A stretch of DNA of 64,000 nt from Limonium bicolor (Eukaryota > Streptophyta > Magnoliopsida > Caryophyllales > Plumbaginaceae), in NCBI GenBank assembly GCA_023374045.1, contig CM041778.1, forward strand, positions 91,198,978 through 91,262,977, in the 5' to 3' direction. Under the pieces are notes generated by a model. It made no database searches and was not told where the DNA came from. It was given only the letters and a program-made list of their open reading frames with translations. Each line of letters starts with the position of its first letter. Positions within the stretch are counted from its first letter, which is position 1. A program made the translations under genes and the position numbers. Below, one piece after another: positions 22,871-32,889 of this stretch.

Positions 22871-22989
22871 ATACTACAACATTATTGATCTTTAAGGGCA
22901 ATATACAGCTGCCCTCTCTGATGGTATGTAGATTGCCCTTATAGATGAAATCAAACAAGGCACAAGGTTGTTGCTTTGCTTGTCTACAT

Positions 22990-23410
22990 CAAAGAGGGCG
23001 AAATAAGACGTTGCCCATGTTGAAAATAGCAAAGAGGGCGACTAACAGTCTCGTTGTTATTGAGAAAATCAAACAGGGCGAGCTAAATGGCTTGTTGTCA
23101 TTGATAAAATCAAAGAGGGCGACAGAAAAGCCTCGTTGTCTTTGATTTACTCAAAGAGGGCGACCTAAACGGCTCGTTGTCATTGATAAAATCAAAAGGG
23201 GCGACAAGAAAGCCTCGTTGTCATTGATTTACTCAAAGAGGGCGAGACTTTGATAGTTGCCCTGGTTGTTAGTTTCCCATAATCTCCACATGCAACGAGG
23301 GCGACCTAAATATGTCATTGTCATTGATTAAATCAAAGAGGACGACCTAGTTCTGTCGTGGTCGTTGATAAAATCAAAGAGGGCGATTGTTATGGTTGCC
23401 CTCGTTGTTA
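22990..23410 (+). repeat. Subterminal tandem array, about ten units of roughly 41 bp (left end)
   Basis: Unit: CAAAGAGGGCGAC, about nine variable bases, then TCGTTGTCATTGAT plus AAAAT or TTACT. The last units pair GAGGGCGA with TTGCCCTC, so each can fold. Subterminal arrays of this kind bind the element's own transposition proteins in known CACTA elements. Confidence 0.75.
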
Positions 23411-23534
23411 ACTTCCATCCCGTCACCAAAAAACCTGTACGCACCTGAAAAAATAAATGCGATTGTTATGGTTGCCCTCGTTGTTAACTTCCATCCCGTC
23501 ACCAAAAAACCTGTACGCACCTGAAAAAATAAAT
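23383..23534 (+). repeat. 76-bp tandem duplication
   Basis: GCGATTGTTATGGTTGCCCT and the following bases to AAATAAAT occur twice back to back (23383-23458 and 23459-23534), essentially identical, so the duplication is recent. Confidence 0.85.
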
Positions 23535-23555
23535 ATGTACGAACTATATAATAGG

Positions 23556-23614
23556 ATTTGATTGAACTCCCGATCTCTTCACAATAGCAATAGAGCTCTT
23601 AACCAGTTAGGCTA
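23556..23614 (-). ncRNA. tRNA-like pol III promoter remnant (possible SINE)
   Basis: The minus strand reads TAGCCTAACTGG (23614-23603), a full match to the A-box consensus TRGCNNARYNGG, and continues TTAAGAGC as tRNA genes do. About 35 bases on, GAGTTCAATC resembles a B box with one mismatch. The rest does not fold as a full tRNA. Could be a tRNA-derived SINE head or a decayed tRNA. Confidence 0.35.
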
Positions 23615-23619
23615 GTGTT

Positions 23620-25980
23620 TACATTCGACTGTAACGGGAACCACAATATCATTAGTCCTTCCGAACTACTGATGAGCAAAGAGAAACACACTTATTTCAG
23701 AGTAGAGCATAGTTTTCTTCGAAACTTAGTTTTCTCCTTCGATAGAACCGCATCAAACTCATTTTCTCCTTCCAAGCTAGTCAGAGCTAACTCAAATTCA
23801 GAATGACTAGTAAACTCTTAACTAAATTTCCTTCTTCTCTATTCGACAGACGCTACTCGAACAGGTATGTAACCTCTGTCTCTGATTTCACCCTAGTCTC
23901 TTCAATTTCTATGGCTAGTGTTAGCTTATCTTCCGTTTAATTTGTCAAGGTAAGGGATTACTTCCTCTGCTATTTGTTAATGTCTAGAACGAAGTCGGAT
24001 TTATTCTGGTCTGGATTTGTTCACATAATCGTATAGGGTTAGGGATTTTCTTTCCAAGTTGTGCATGGTTGTAATAGAATCACGGTGAATTTTACTCTTC
24101 TTCCATCTAGTGGTAGCTAATCTTTTTCCTCTACTATACGGTTAGGGATTACTTTGTCTTGCTTTAGCCTTTAGGGATTACTTCGTCTTGCATTAGGGAT
24201 TTTTCTGGAATGTCATGGTAATTACTTTCTCATATTTTGCGTTAGAGATTACTAGCTAGCACTTACCATAAAACTGCTCGAGACTTCCGTAAACGACTCC
24301 TTTTCTGAATCTATTGTAATGTTTTTTTTGAAAGAAAAAAGTAGTAGTGAAAGGTCTGTTGGTGGGTTTGTTGCTACAAAATTCTCTTTTTGTACAATCA
24401 TAATCTTTTTTGTTGCATGTTACCAGTGAGGTGTAGGTTGAAAGAGTAGTAATAGTGGATGAAGGTTTTAATGATGTATAGTTGAAGAAAGTGTTTGTTA
24501 AGTAAGGTTCTGTTGTGTGTGTGAGTGTATATATATATGTATAGAGAGAGTTTGCAGCTGCTTTCCTTTCCTGTCTCTTTTAAAGGACACATAATAGTTC
24601 ATATTCTTAGAAATAAGCAATATACTGCCTGCTGCTGCTGCTGATTAGCATTATATATATATCCATTGATTCCCTCATCTAAATAATAAGGTTGAATGCT
24701 CACTCCTTTCCTTTCTTCTCCGTTCCCTCCCTCCTAAATAACTTTGAATAACAAACAAAGCTAGCTCTGTGGTTTTTCACCATCTGAAATGTTCCTTCAC
24801 CAAACTCTCCTCTGACACTCTGAAACACGGCTACTCACTCACTCTCTCTTCTCATCCTACTGTTATTCTAGCCACCAAGAACACGTACGTATCATTTAGC
24901 TTCCACACTGCTATTCATGGCTTTATGTTCTGAAACAATGCGGCAGTGTCATCATTGTCATCCCATCACCAATATCTTCTCTTCCTGATGATGACCACCA
25001 TCACTCTTCTTTTTCTGCTATAAATAGTCTAGGACAAGGGCATACTTCAAAGTGAATTTATTTTTTGTTTTATGATTCTCTATTTTAATCTGTAAAGAAA
25101 TTATGTTATATTCTTCTGACAACTGCCTGATGATGTGTAAATATTTTATGTCACAACAGGCTCCTGGGCTTCAATTTTTGTTGCCAATACAATTTGCTGA
25201 GTATCCAACGTAAGTTCACCTTCTGCAGATCAGACATATGTATTTACCTCTTCTGTTTTAGTTTTCTTTTCCATTTAGAGTGAGTTTACATAGCCAAGGA
25301 TGCATGCCTAAGAGGTCCTGTCTTAATAAACCAGTGTTATGGTTTTCAACTATTGAAACAAGTTCCTTGATTAATACAAAGTTTCCGATCTTACTTCTGT
25401 CTTTGCTATTTTGGGCTCATCTGTTTTGGCCACTGTTTCATGCTCCATTCTGGCCATAGTTATCCTATACTTAAGGGCTTTTATAGTCCTTTACTTCAGT
25501 CTACAGTACACAGCTTTTTAACATGAATTCTACTTGGTTCTAAGTCCTATGTTGCTGCTGTCAAGACATTGAGAAAACATGCATCTTGATGCTCAATCTA
25601 CACTGTTAGTGGTGCGCTTGTTTCTGTAGTTTTACCACCAAGGATAAGTACCACATCTGCTTTAGTTGTTATTCTGATTTTTAAGTCCTGATAAAACTAC
25701 AGTGAATATGATTTTCTTGGCTTGAATAAGACCATTCCTTAGTTCATGCCACATCAGCTTGCCCTTATAAAACGATGCTACTCCTTTTTTCTACCTTTAT
25801 ATACTGTCGACTGCTGCCATGGTATGGGGGGGCTAAATGAAGTTCATCATTTTCCATACACTCATTACTTGTTCCCATTTATTGATCAGCTAAGCTAGCT
25901 CTAAGCTGGCATATTTATCATTTATGTATGTCTTTCTCTGTGTCATGAAGCAATTTAAGGTGGGGATGAGGAAGAGGATA
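23620..25980 (+). other. Intron- or UTR-like cargo without recognisable coding
   Basis: No gene identified. AT- and pyrimidine-rich sequence with many GTAAG- and CAG-like splice words, a CTGCTGCTGCTGCTG run near 24630 and a GTGTGTGTG/TATATATA run near 24515. An exon-like piece at about 25160-25210 (CAG, then APGLQFLLPIQFAEYP, then GTAAGT) is not identified. Confidence 0.4.
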
Positions 25981-25991
25981 AAAAAAAACAG

Positions 25992-26076
25992 AGGATAGTA
26001 TTGGATACAGTATACCATCATACCTTTAGAGGATTCTCTGACATGCTAACTGAAAATGAAGCTTCTCTATTGTCTG
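25992..26076 (+). pseudogene. Subtilisin-like protease propeptide exon (captured fragment)
   Basis: Between a CAG acceptor (25989-25991) and a GTAAAT donor (26077) lies an open exon reading DTVYHHTFRGFSDMLTENEA and ending SLLSG. This matches the Inhibitor_I9 propeptide of plant subtilases, where YHHAFRGFSA is followed by LTEEEA and a Leu-Ser-Gly-like end. In the source gene this segment chaperones and inhibits the protease before secretion. Neither signal peptide nor catalytic domain is found nearby, so it is a stray exon within the transposon. Identification is from memory of the family. Confidence 0.6.
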
Positions 26077-26213
26077 GTAAATGCTTACTTACATATTCTC
26101 CTTTTGTTTCGAGAAGATTGCACAATAATTTTCTGATTTTTTCCGAGGTGAGTCTCAACTCTCTTTTCATATCAGCCTCCAGTCAACTTTTTTAATTTGG
26201 TGCTTCTTCCCCA

Positions 26214-26299
26214 GGGTGAGCAAACAAAGATCAAACATTTGAATTCTATTTGGAGAGTCGTTGATGTTGATGATTGTTGTAGCTGTGCTAAATTCTTGG
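26214..26299 (+). pseudogene. Exon-like fragment of unknown origin
   Basis: Pyrimidines and CCCAG, then GEQTKIKHLNSIWRVVDVDD and CCSCAKFL, then a GTGAGT donor. No stop in frame. Not recognised; it may belong to the same captured gene as the neighbouring subtilase exon or to another one. Confidence 0.3.
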
Positions 26300-27016
26300 T
26301 GAGTATAAGTAAGTCTTGGACTATTTTCACTATCATATTTTTTTCCTTAAGACAGTTTTTTCTTTGTTATCTCTGTGGATTTATTTGCTTTTAATTCTGA
26401 CAAATCTTTTCCTACAAGTAAATAACTGCTAGAATGTTTTAAATCAAAGAAAATCTGGAGGAAAAACAGATTATCTCGCACTAGAATTCGGTCCTCTTTG
26501 AATTTCTCATTCACAACCTATTATGTTTATTCTTAGTTCTCTCTTAATGATCAGCTACAAATCTTTCTACCTTATTTGAATTTCGTACTAGTGTATAATT
26601 TCAAGTATACCAAACCCAATTCCAAGGTTGGATGATGGCCATTGTGTGTTTCATTCTCCCCTGTTCTAGTTCTACCGTTATATATATATATAGCTCTTTA
26701 GATTATGGCTCTCCTCAGTGGGTTCACGGGAGTATATACGGAGGTTTGTTTGTTTTCCTTTCGTATGAACTTTCTTAACTCATGTAGGTTTCAAGCTGTG
26801 TTTTGTCTGCTTTACCTGAATTATACGGTAAAGTTCTACATTTCATGCCATTATTAATAAGTGTCCTCTAAGAAATATAAATGTCCAGAACTTTTGGCAC
26901 TATGTATTTGGAATGATCTTCAATGCAGCGCGATACCGATCCAGGATTTGATCAAGTCATGAGTTAGTAATTAAGCTCCTTTGTTTAGCTTCCTATGCTG
27001 AAAACTTGTCTTACAG

Positions 27017-27096
27017 AAGCATATTGATAACCAATTTGATGAGGTTGCAAAGCGTGAAAAATCAAGGCTGAAAGAATTGCGGAAATGGCATACGTA
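27017..27096 (+). pseudogene. Exon-like fragment with charged helix
   Basis: After an ACAG acceptor the sequence reads KHIDNQFDEVAKREKSRLKE and LRKWHT, then a stop. The strong helix-forming charge pattern looks coding. Not recognised. Confidence 0.35.
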
Positions 27097-27597
27097 ATGG
27101 TATGGTTTAGTTTTACAATTAATGTGAAGTTCTTTCTGATTTGTTAATTGAATATTCAGTATAGTTATGCTATTGACTCATCCTGCTCGTTTGGATCGAT
27201 ATGATCCCACTTATTATAACCCTTTATTGTTGGCTCTGTAATGGTTTGAATTGTCCTTGCTTGACCATCTAAAGTATACGTAGGATTCAAATGTCAACTT
27301 CTGAATCTGATGCATATTTCAACTTTTGTGCAATGCTTAAATTGGGATGGTACTTTCTTCTAGCGCATGGTATATATCTCTTTTACATCTCGTTACAGCT
27401 ATTGGCATAGGTAGTATAGATGGTGCTTTTGTAGTTAACTCTCTCTGTCCTACATTGGCTGTCTTGTAACTTATTTACTCCCTCTGTTCACATCTTCTCC
27501 TTGATCTCTTTTTCTTCTCCTCTTTTGCTTTTACATTCGAAATTCTCTTCTATGTTCTGATATTCTCTTCATTCATGGTTCTTCTTTACTTAGATCA

Positions 27598-27731
27598 ATT
27601 GTCTCGTGGAGTGTATGAAAGCATATTGCACATACAGCTTACAGACAAATGTATCTCTGGAATGTCAGATGGCGGTTTGTTGTGAGCTTCAACTCCGAAG
27701 ACAGACTAGAGCAGCGCCGATAGTGATCTAG
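27598..27731 (+). pseudogene. Probable upstream myosin XI tail exon (degenerate)
   Basis: An open stretch ending CELQLRRQTRAAPIVI resembles the C-x-Q-A-P-R-T-S-R-A segment upstream of the DIL motif in plant myosin XI tails. The match is weak and the exon ends are unclear; a GTAGGT follows. Its place before the clear myosin exons supports it. Confidence 0.35.
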
Positions 27732-28549
27732 GTAGGTATAAATTTGGACTTTAAATTGCGGCTAGCTGTGCTGTTAATGCCCGCCAAAGTATATTTATTT
27801 GGTACTCGATATGGTTATCTAAAGACTACTTAGGCTGCCTTTATCTGTAGTTTTAATACATCTTTATATACTTGAATTCAGATTTTTGTTAGCTAGTTAT
27901 TTGTCAGCTATTTTTGCATCATCATCTGTTGAGCTAATAAATCTCTTCTGGTAGCATATGAAATTATTTCAACATGTATAGATTGCTAATAAAATAAAAA
28001 TTGTTGATGATCGATTGTGCTGCTTTGCTGTCTTAATTCCATACAGTTTGCTTTTACGGCGTGAATGTTGCACATTTAGTAACGGTGAGTATGTCGAGGC
28101 TGGATTGGCAGAAATCGAACAATGGTATTATGAGGCAACAGAGGAGGTACATCCTCCAAACTAAATTATTTTTCTTTTTCTGCTCTAATTATTTGGTTGT
28201 TTGGTGCTTGATGTAAATTTTATTATGGTGGTTTTGCCGGGGTCAACCTGGGAGGAATTGAGGCACATTAGACAAGCGGTCAGATTCGTTGGTTATGATT
28301 GTAAGTCTAGAATGCCATTTTATAATTCCAATTTTGACCTGGGTTCTCTTCCATTATTTCCATTGACAGGTTGTACACCAAAAACCCAAAAAAACATTGA
28401 CTGAAATCACAAAAGACCGCCCTGTGAGTGTCTTCCTTTCCATCTTATAGTTTTTCTTTTCTTTTGTACTTTTATGAACATCTTGCAGTACAAAAACTGA
28501 ATCTGCGTTTAACTAAAATTGATGTTTGTCCTTTTGCAGGATTAAGCAT

Positions 28550-28557
28550 GCTGCAGC
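28550..28557. other. 8-bp target duplication of the hAT MITE, left copy
   Basis: GCTGCAGC, itself a palindrome, repeated exactly at 28744-28751. Confidence 0.87.
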
Positions 28558-28743
28558 CAGTGGCGGATCCATAAACTGTGTTTCGGGGGGGGGGGGGGGG
28601 GGACAAACATTTTTTTTGACACTGTCACTCTTTAAAACATTATGTCATTTTTTACTTTTTCAAAAATTTATAAGAGCATTTGACAAATTTTTAAAAGTTT
28701 CGGGGGGTCGGTGCCCCCCGGCTCCCCTTTGGATCCGCCACTG
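28558..28743 (+). mobile_element. hAT-type MITE (186 bp) inside the myosin exon
   Basis: Terminal inverted repeats CAGTGGCGGATCC and GGATCCGCCACTG (13 bp, perfect), with an 8-bp target duplication, both hallmarks of hAT elements. It contains a run of about 18 G near one end and GGGGGGTCGGTGCCCCCC near the other. It has no coding capacity and splits the codons between SMLQ and LYRIS of the myosin fragment. Confidence 0.93.
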
Positions 28744-29035
28744 GCTGCAGCTATACAGAATCAGCACAATGTAGTAGGATGATAAATATGGGACACATAC
28801 TGTTTTCCTTGGACTTAAGTTGCTTATTAAGCCTTCACTATTTCATCTTCCACGCATCACTCAGTCCCTTCTCTTGATTTCTGTGTGAAATGTGAACCTT
28901 TTTAATAAAAATTTGAATCAACAGGTTTTATGAATATAATTATATGATTATCATTGATATTAGGGCACCAGATTGATACCTAGCTGTTTAGGTGTTTGGA
29001 TTGATTTTATTTTTTTTTCTTAAAAAAATATCTAT

Positions 29036-29588
29036 GAGGGCAACAAAAATCGCCGATACTTAAAGAGGGCGACCAACAGATTTGTCATCAAAAGGAGCAA
29101 CTAACACAGCTCGCTTCCATTGAGTGAACTCAAAGGAGGCGACCCACATAACTTGCCCCTATTGATTTCAGCAAAGAGGGCAACTGAACAAGTTGTCATC
29201 AGGGAATGCAGTCAAACTCTTATTAGAAAATTGACCAAAGAGGGCAATATCTTACCTCGCCTCTATTGATGTCAATCAAAGAGGGCGAGTTTTCAAACTT
29301 GCCTCCATTGACACAAAACAACGGGGGCGAAGCATTAAGTCACCCCTCTTGATCATCAAAAGCAACAACATTACTTCCCTGTGTCAGGTTAAAGAGGGTG
29401 ACTTTAGTTGCCCTCGTAGATATTATCAACCAGGGCAAGCCAAATTGATCGTCACCATAGTCTAACATGACATATCTTTAGAGGTAACTCTGGGGGCAAT
29501 TATTTACTCGCCCTTATAGTTTAACAAGGCAAGTTATTGGTCTACCAGGACAATAAAAGTTGCCCTCATAGATTTAATATGTTGTATT
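29036..29588 (+). repeat. Subterminal repeat array (right end)
   Basis: Irregular units built on AAAGAGGGCGA paired with TTGCC(C/T)C, similar to the left array but more diverged and spaced 40-60 bp. It ends GTTGCCCTCATAGATTTAAT before the mirrored tip. Confidence 0.65.
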
Positions 29589-29789
29589 TGATGTTCAGTT
29601 TGATATATATATGATCCAAGATGAATCATATCTGATCCAATCTGTATTTTCTGGTATACAGTTTGAACTTGCTCAGGAAGCTGTTCGTTCTTTTTTATAT
29701 TCTTCTGTATTATTTTGACATTTCTATATTTTTACTAGAACCTCCTCAAGGTTCATTCTGCATGGGCCTGCTAAGAAAGTCAGCAAGTA
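29589..29789. other. Short AT-rich spacer
   Basis: Between the CACTA-like element and the first readable viral codons. The part right of 29740 may already be viral 3' sequence. Confidence 0.4.
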
Positions 29790-29835
29790 AAGTTAAATTC
29801 ATAAAGAATATTTGCCATCTATGAAGTCTCTTCCA

Positions 29836-30093
29836 CTAAAGCCCTTTGGGAAGTTTCTCAAATATTAAACTTCTAACTTGTGTATTATCAGTTTGAACTT
29901 TAAATGCATTTGATAGCAAAAATATTTGAAACTTTAATATGCCCTTTTTGATAGTTAAAACCTCTTTCTCATTGATGTTATATCTCGTTTTTGTATCTGT
30001 AAACGTTCCACTATGGTATCTACATATTTGTCCTATATTAGTTTTTAGTACACAACCAAAACAATTCTTGGATGCATCACTTTGTAATATCAA
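29836..30093 (-). pseudogene. Pararetrovirus RNase H fragment
   Basis: Contains LQSDASKNCFGCVL (first catalytic Asp), YNINEKEVLTIKKG (catalytic Glu) and VQTDNTQVRSL (Asp), the RNase H pattern of plant pararetroviruses. The C-terminal end is cut by a stop. In the virus it removes RNA from RNA-DNA hybrids during replication. Confidence 0.7.
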
Positions 30094-30116
30094 TTTATCA
30101 TCTTTATCTGGTAGCC

Positions 30117-30967
30117 TTAACTTTGGTTTTTGTAGTGTTCTTTTAATTGGTTAACTATTTCTGTATGTTCATTACTCCATCCTTTTTTATTTCCTTTTCT
30201 TATCAATTGTTGAATTGGCAATTTTATTTGTGGGAGATTTGGGATGTACTCCTCAATATAATTTAAAATTCCTAAAAACTTTTGTATTTCGTTTTTACTA
30301 CTTAATTTATCAGGAAAATCTAGTAACTTTATACCTATATGATCTTTCATTTCTATGCCATCTTTACGTATAATTAGGCCTAAAAATTCTATTTGTTCTT
30401 TAAGTATTACTATCTTCTTTTGGCTTAAAACAATACCTGTATTCTTGCATATTTTAGCATGTTTAACATGATCTTGATATGTTTCAGAACATATTAGCAT
30501 ATCATCTATATAAACTATTATAAATTTTCTATATGGATTAAATATTTCATCCATTCTTCTTTGAAAGATTTGTGGAGCATTTTTTAACCTAAAAGGCATA
30601 ACTATCCTTTCATAATGTCCATTTGGAGTGCTAAATGATGTATATGTTATTGAATTTTCTTTCATTTTTATTTGCCAAAATCCTGATTTACTAAATTTAT
30701 AATATTGTTTTCCTTCTATTAAACTAATTAATACTTCTTTTCTTGGTATAAAATATCCATCAAGTATTGATGATATTTAATTGTTTATAATTTATAACCA
30801 TTCTTTTCCTTTTTTTTCTCGGTATGATTTCTTACCATAAAGGCTGGTGAACTACGAGGACTTCGATATTTTTGTATTAATTTTAATTCTAATAGTTCTC
30901 TAATTTGTGTATCAAACTCTTCAATATCAAGCTGACTATAAATCATGGGTTTTACTCTTATAATCAT
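30117..30967 (-). pseudogene. Pararetrovirus reverse transcriptase, broken
   Basis: The N-terminal part (30967-30785) has RELLELKLIQK and RSPRSSPAFMV. After a damaged stretch (30784-30666) the frame continues with PFRLKNAPQIFQRRMDEIF and the catalytic YIDD of FIIVYIDDMLI, then QKKIVILKEQIEFLGLII and the connection region with IQKFLGILNYIEEYIPNL. The gene would copy the viral pregenomic RNA to DNA. Stops and at least two frameshifts are present. The YIDD box and the lack of integrase favour a caulimovirid over a Ty3 element. Confidence 0.78.
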
Positions 30968-31318
30968 ATTGGGGTCTTTTATTTTATTTCTGCATAGGCT
31001 TTACTTTGCTTCCAAAATGCTAAAGGGTTTCATTAAAGTTTCTTTTGATTAATTCTAAAATTTATGTATGATCTATTTCTAAATTAAACATATTTTATAC
31101 TTTTTGCTCAAAAGAAGTTTTTTAGATTTTGTAATACTACTATCATCACCACGCTCAATTGCAACTCTGTAGGGTTTAAGAGTAAATGATATAATGATTA
31201 CAAGGTGTTTTCAATTGGATATTGTAGAATGTTTGATAATATGATTGGAATTGGTGGAGAAAGTTCTCTCGACGAATTATATCACATTTCATTTGATTAT
31301 TTATGTATATTAATGGTA

Positions 31319-31584
31319 TTAAGACTTGTCTGGACCTAAAACAAATTTTAAGTTTTCCATAAAACGGGTTAAAAAACTTTCTTCATTATTGAAACTATAT
31401 ACAAGTAAAGGTTTTATTACTTTTATTTTTGCTTCTGGTATAATATGTTCTTTTACTAAACATATGGTTGCTCCAGTATCTATTATAGCACAAGTCGTAA
31501 TACTGGTTTCTTCTATTAAAGTTTCAATATAAAAACTTTGGTTCATTTTTTTGATAGTTGCTATCACAGTTTTTCCTTTATGTC
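31319..31584 (-). pseudogene. Pararetrovirus aspartic protease fragment
   Basis: Contains CAIIDTGATICLV, the D-T-G active-site loop, after KKMNQSFYIETLIEE. The N-terminal continuation to 31783 is transposon sequence (a run of TGTGGTTGTTTTG), not viral, because the Tourist-like element begins at 31588. The upstream coat and zinc-knuckle part is absent here. Confidence 0.68.
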
Positions 31585-31587
31585 TAA
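31585..31587. other. TAA target duplication, left copy
   Basis: TAA before GGCTCTGTTTGGT; the partner is TAA at 53765-53767 after ACCGAACGAAGCC. Confidence 0.5.
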
Positions 31588-31940
31588 GGCTCTGTTTGGT
31601 ATGACTTTTTTGTGGTTGTTTTGTAGCTGTTTTGGTCTGGTTGTTTTGGTTGGTTGTTTTGTGGTGTTTTGCTGGTTGTTTTATGCTGGCTGTTTTGTGG
31701 TTGTTTTGAAAGCTGGTGTTCGGCATGTGGCGGTTTCGTCTGGCGTATTTGAATAAGTTAATTACATGCAGTGCGTTTATCATTTTCTGTGTTACAATTA
31801 AAAATTTGGTATTACATTTTAAAACAACTTTTTGTTAAGTTGAAAATAAAGAAACTACTAGCAAATATAGGGATTAGTATATACTTAATTTATTAATTAC
31901 GAAAACAACAAATTTTTATTACAATCAATTTTTGTTAACA

Positions 31941-31943
31941 TTT
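31941..31943. other. TTT target duplication of CACTA-1, left copy
   Basis: TTT before CACTGGT; the partner is TTT at 52878-52880 after ACTAGTG. Confidence 0.65.
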
Positions 31944-31954
31944 CACTGGTGCGG

Positions 31955-32312
31955 CGCGCTCCAAAAGAGACGGTTCGAAAGACAGTTTGAACCGTCTCTT
32001 ATACCGGCGTAGTTTATTCAATATTATCTTAAACGACGGTTCAAAACCGTCGTTTAAGAACGTTAAAAGACGCGCGAATTGGGGAGCTTAAACGACAGTT
32101 CTCATTAAACCGTCGTTTATAGTCACCTTCCCGTGCACATTACCAGACGCGCGAAATTGATTATAAGAGACGGTTTACTGACAACCGTCTTTTATAGTAT
32201 CAGTACAAAAGACGGTTCTGCGATAGAACCGTCTTTTATAGACGTAAACCGGTCGCGCCATTTTCACTTTAAGAGACGGTTTCTGTTGAACCGTCTTTTA
32301 TAGTATATTTTT
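31955..32312. repeat. CACTA-1 subterminal repeats, gene 3' end
   Basis: Pairs such as AAAGAGACGGTTCG and GAACCGTCTCTTA, TTAAACGACGGTT and AACCGTCGTTTAA, AAAAGACGGTT and AACCGTCTTTTA, each a hairpin, separated by GCGCG-containing spacers. About six pairs. Likely binding sites for the element's own DNA-binding protein. Confidence 0.8.
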
Positions 32313-32335
32313 TTAAAAATAAAATTACTGTTTTT

Positions 32336-32535
32336 TCATTCCCTCTGTAATCACAAATGATTACATCCACAAAACCTACATAATAGCAGCATTGTACAAC
32401 AATCATATTTCACCCAAATATGTAATGTGGCATTCATTCCCTCTGTACTCACAAATGATTACATCTACCAAACCTGCATAATAGCAGCACTGTACAACAA
32501 TCATATTTCACCAAAATATGTAATGTGTGGCATGC
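32336..32535. repeat. Direct duplication of about 95 bp
   Basis: CATTCCCTCTGTAATCACAAATGATTACATC and the following bases to CACCCAAATATGTAATGTG recur with few changes from 32433. Non-coding, in the 3' region of CACTA-1. Confidence 0.75.
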
Positions 32536-32889
32536 TTCACACACAGATTGCCATTGCAATTTAAAAAGCTACAACACAATCATGACAGCAGCTAGTCCAA
32601 CAGTGTAATCGATACTTTTTACACAAATTAACCAAAAAAGTGTGAAGTAAAAACACATGACAACAGCTTGACAGTCTTGTAGTCACCCTTTTTTGACCTC
32701 CCAGTCCTATCCATGAAATCATTTTCCTCCTTTGAGCTTCCTCTGTCATTGCTGCCACCGTTGACGTGGATCTACAAAGATGCAGAAGAAAATACATGAA
32801 GACTTAGAGAGTCAATTATCTCATGATCCCAACTGTTTCATCAACATCAAATACTTACACAAAATTATAAGAACTCATAGATACGTACT

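Larger units (their letters stand above)
28047..28805 (+). pseudogene. Class XI myosin globular-tail (DIL) exons, captured and broken
   Basis: Four consecutive exon pieces in myosin order. 28047-28146 reads [20 protein letters not shown] then [13 protein letters not shown], flanked by ACAG and GTACAT. About 28230-28290 reads GSTWEELRHIRQAVRF. 28370-28423, between GACAG and GTGAGT, reads VVHQKPKKTLTEITKDRP. From 28540 the piece reads SMLQ and, after a MITE, LYRISTM and DDKYGTH. These match the DIL cargo-binding region of plant myosin XI motors, which move organelles along actin. Introns are retained, so genomic DNA rather than cDNA was copied. Defects: a frame change at 28540 and two TAG codons in place of the Tyr-Trp before DDKYGTH. 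The motor and most of the tail are absent. Confidence 0.82.
22871..29588 (+). mobile_element. CACTA-like non-autonomous transposon carrying host gene fragments
   Basis: The ends mirror each other: the left reads TACTACAACATTATTGATC then GGGCAA, and the right, reverse-complemented, AATACAACATATTAAATC then GGGCAA. Each end is followed inward by about 500 bp of repeated AAAGAGGGCGA words. Such subterminal arrays and a CACTACAA-like tip suggest a CACTA element, but both tips are degenerate and no clean 3-bp duplication is seen, so the borders are approximate. Inside there is no transposase. Instead there are exon-like pieces with splice sites, including a subtilase propeptide and a myosin XI tail. 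Confidence 0.6.
29790..31584 (-). mobile_element. Endogenous pararetrovirus remnant, pol half (Caulimoviridae-like)
   Basis: Minus-strand order protease (31584-31319), reverse transcriptase (30967-30117), RNase H (30093-29836), as in caulimovirids. No integrase follows, as expected for a pararetrovirus. Many stops and frameshifts: an old, inactive genomic copy. The 5' half seems to lie at 53768-55310, displaced by later transposon insertions. Confidence 0.72.

Noticed and set aside
22990..23410. CRISPR-like array
   Set aside because: Units have similar spacing, but the variable parts are too short and related; the sequence is eukaryotic and lies at a transposon end.
31588..31783. N-terminal extension of the viral protease (Gln/Asn/Thr/Lys-rich)
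   Set aside because: It comes from TGTGGTTGTTTTG repeats of the Tourist-like element and starts exactly at that element's border.
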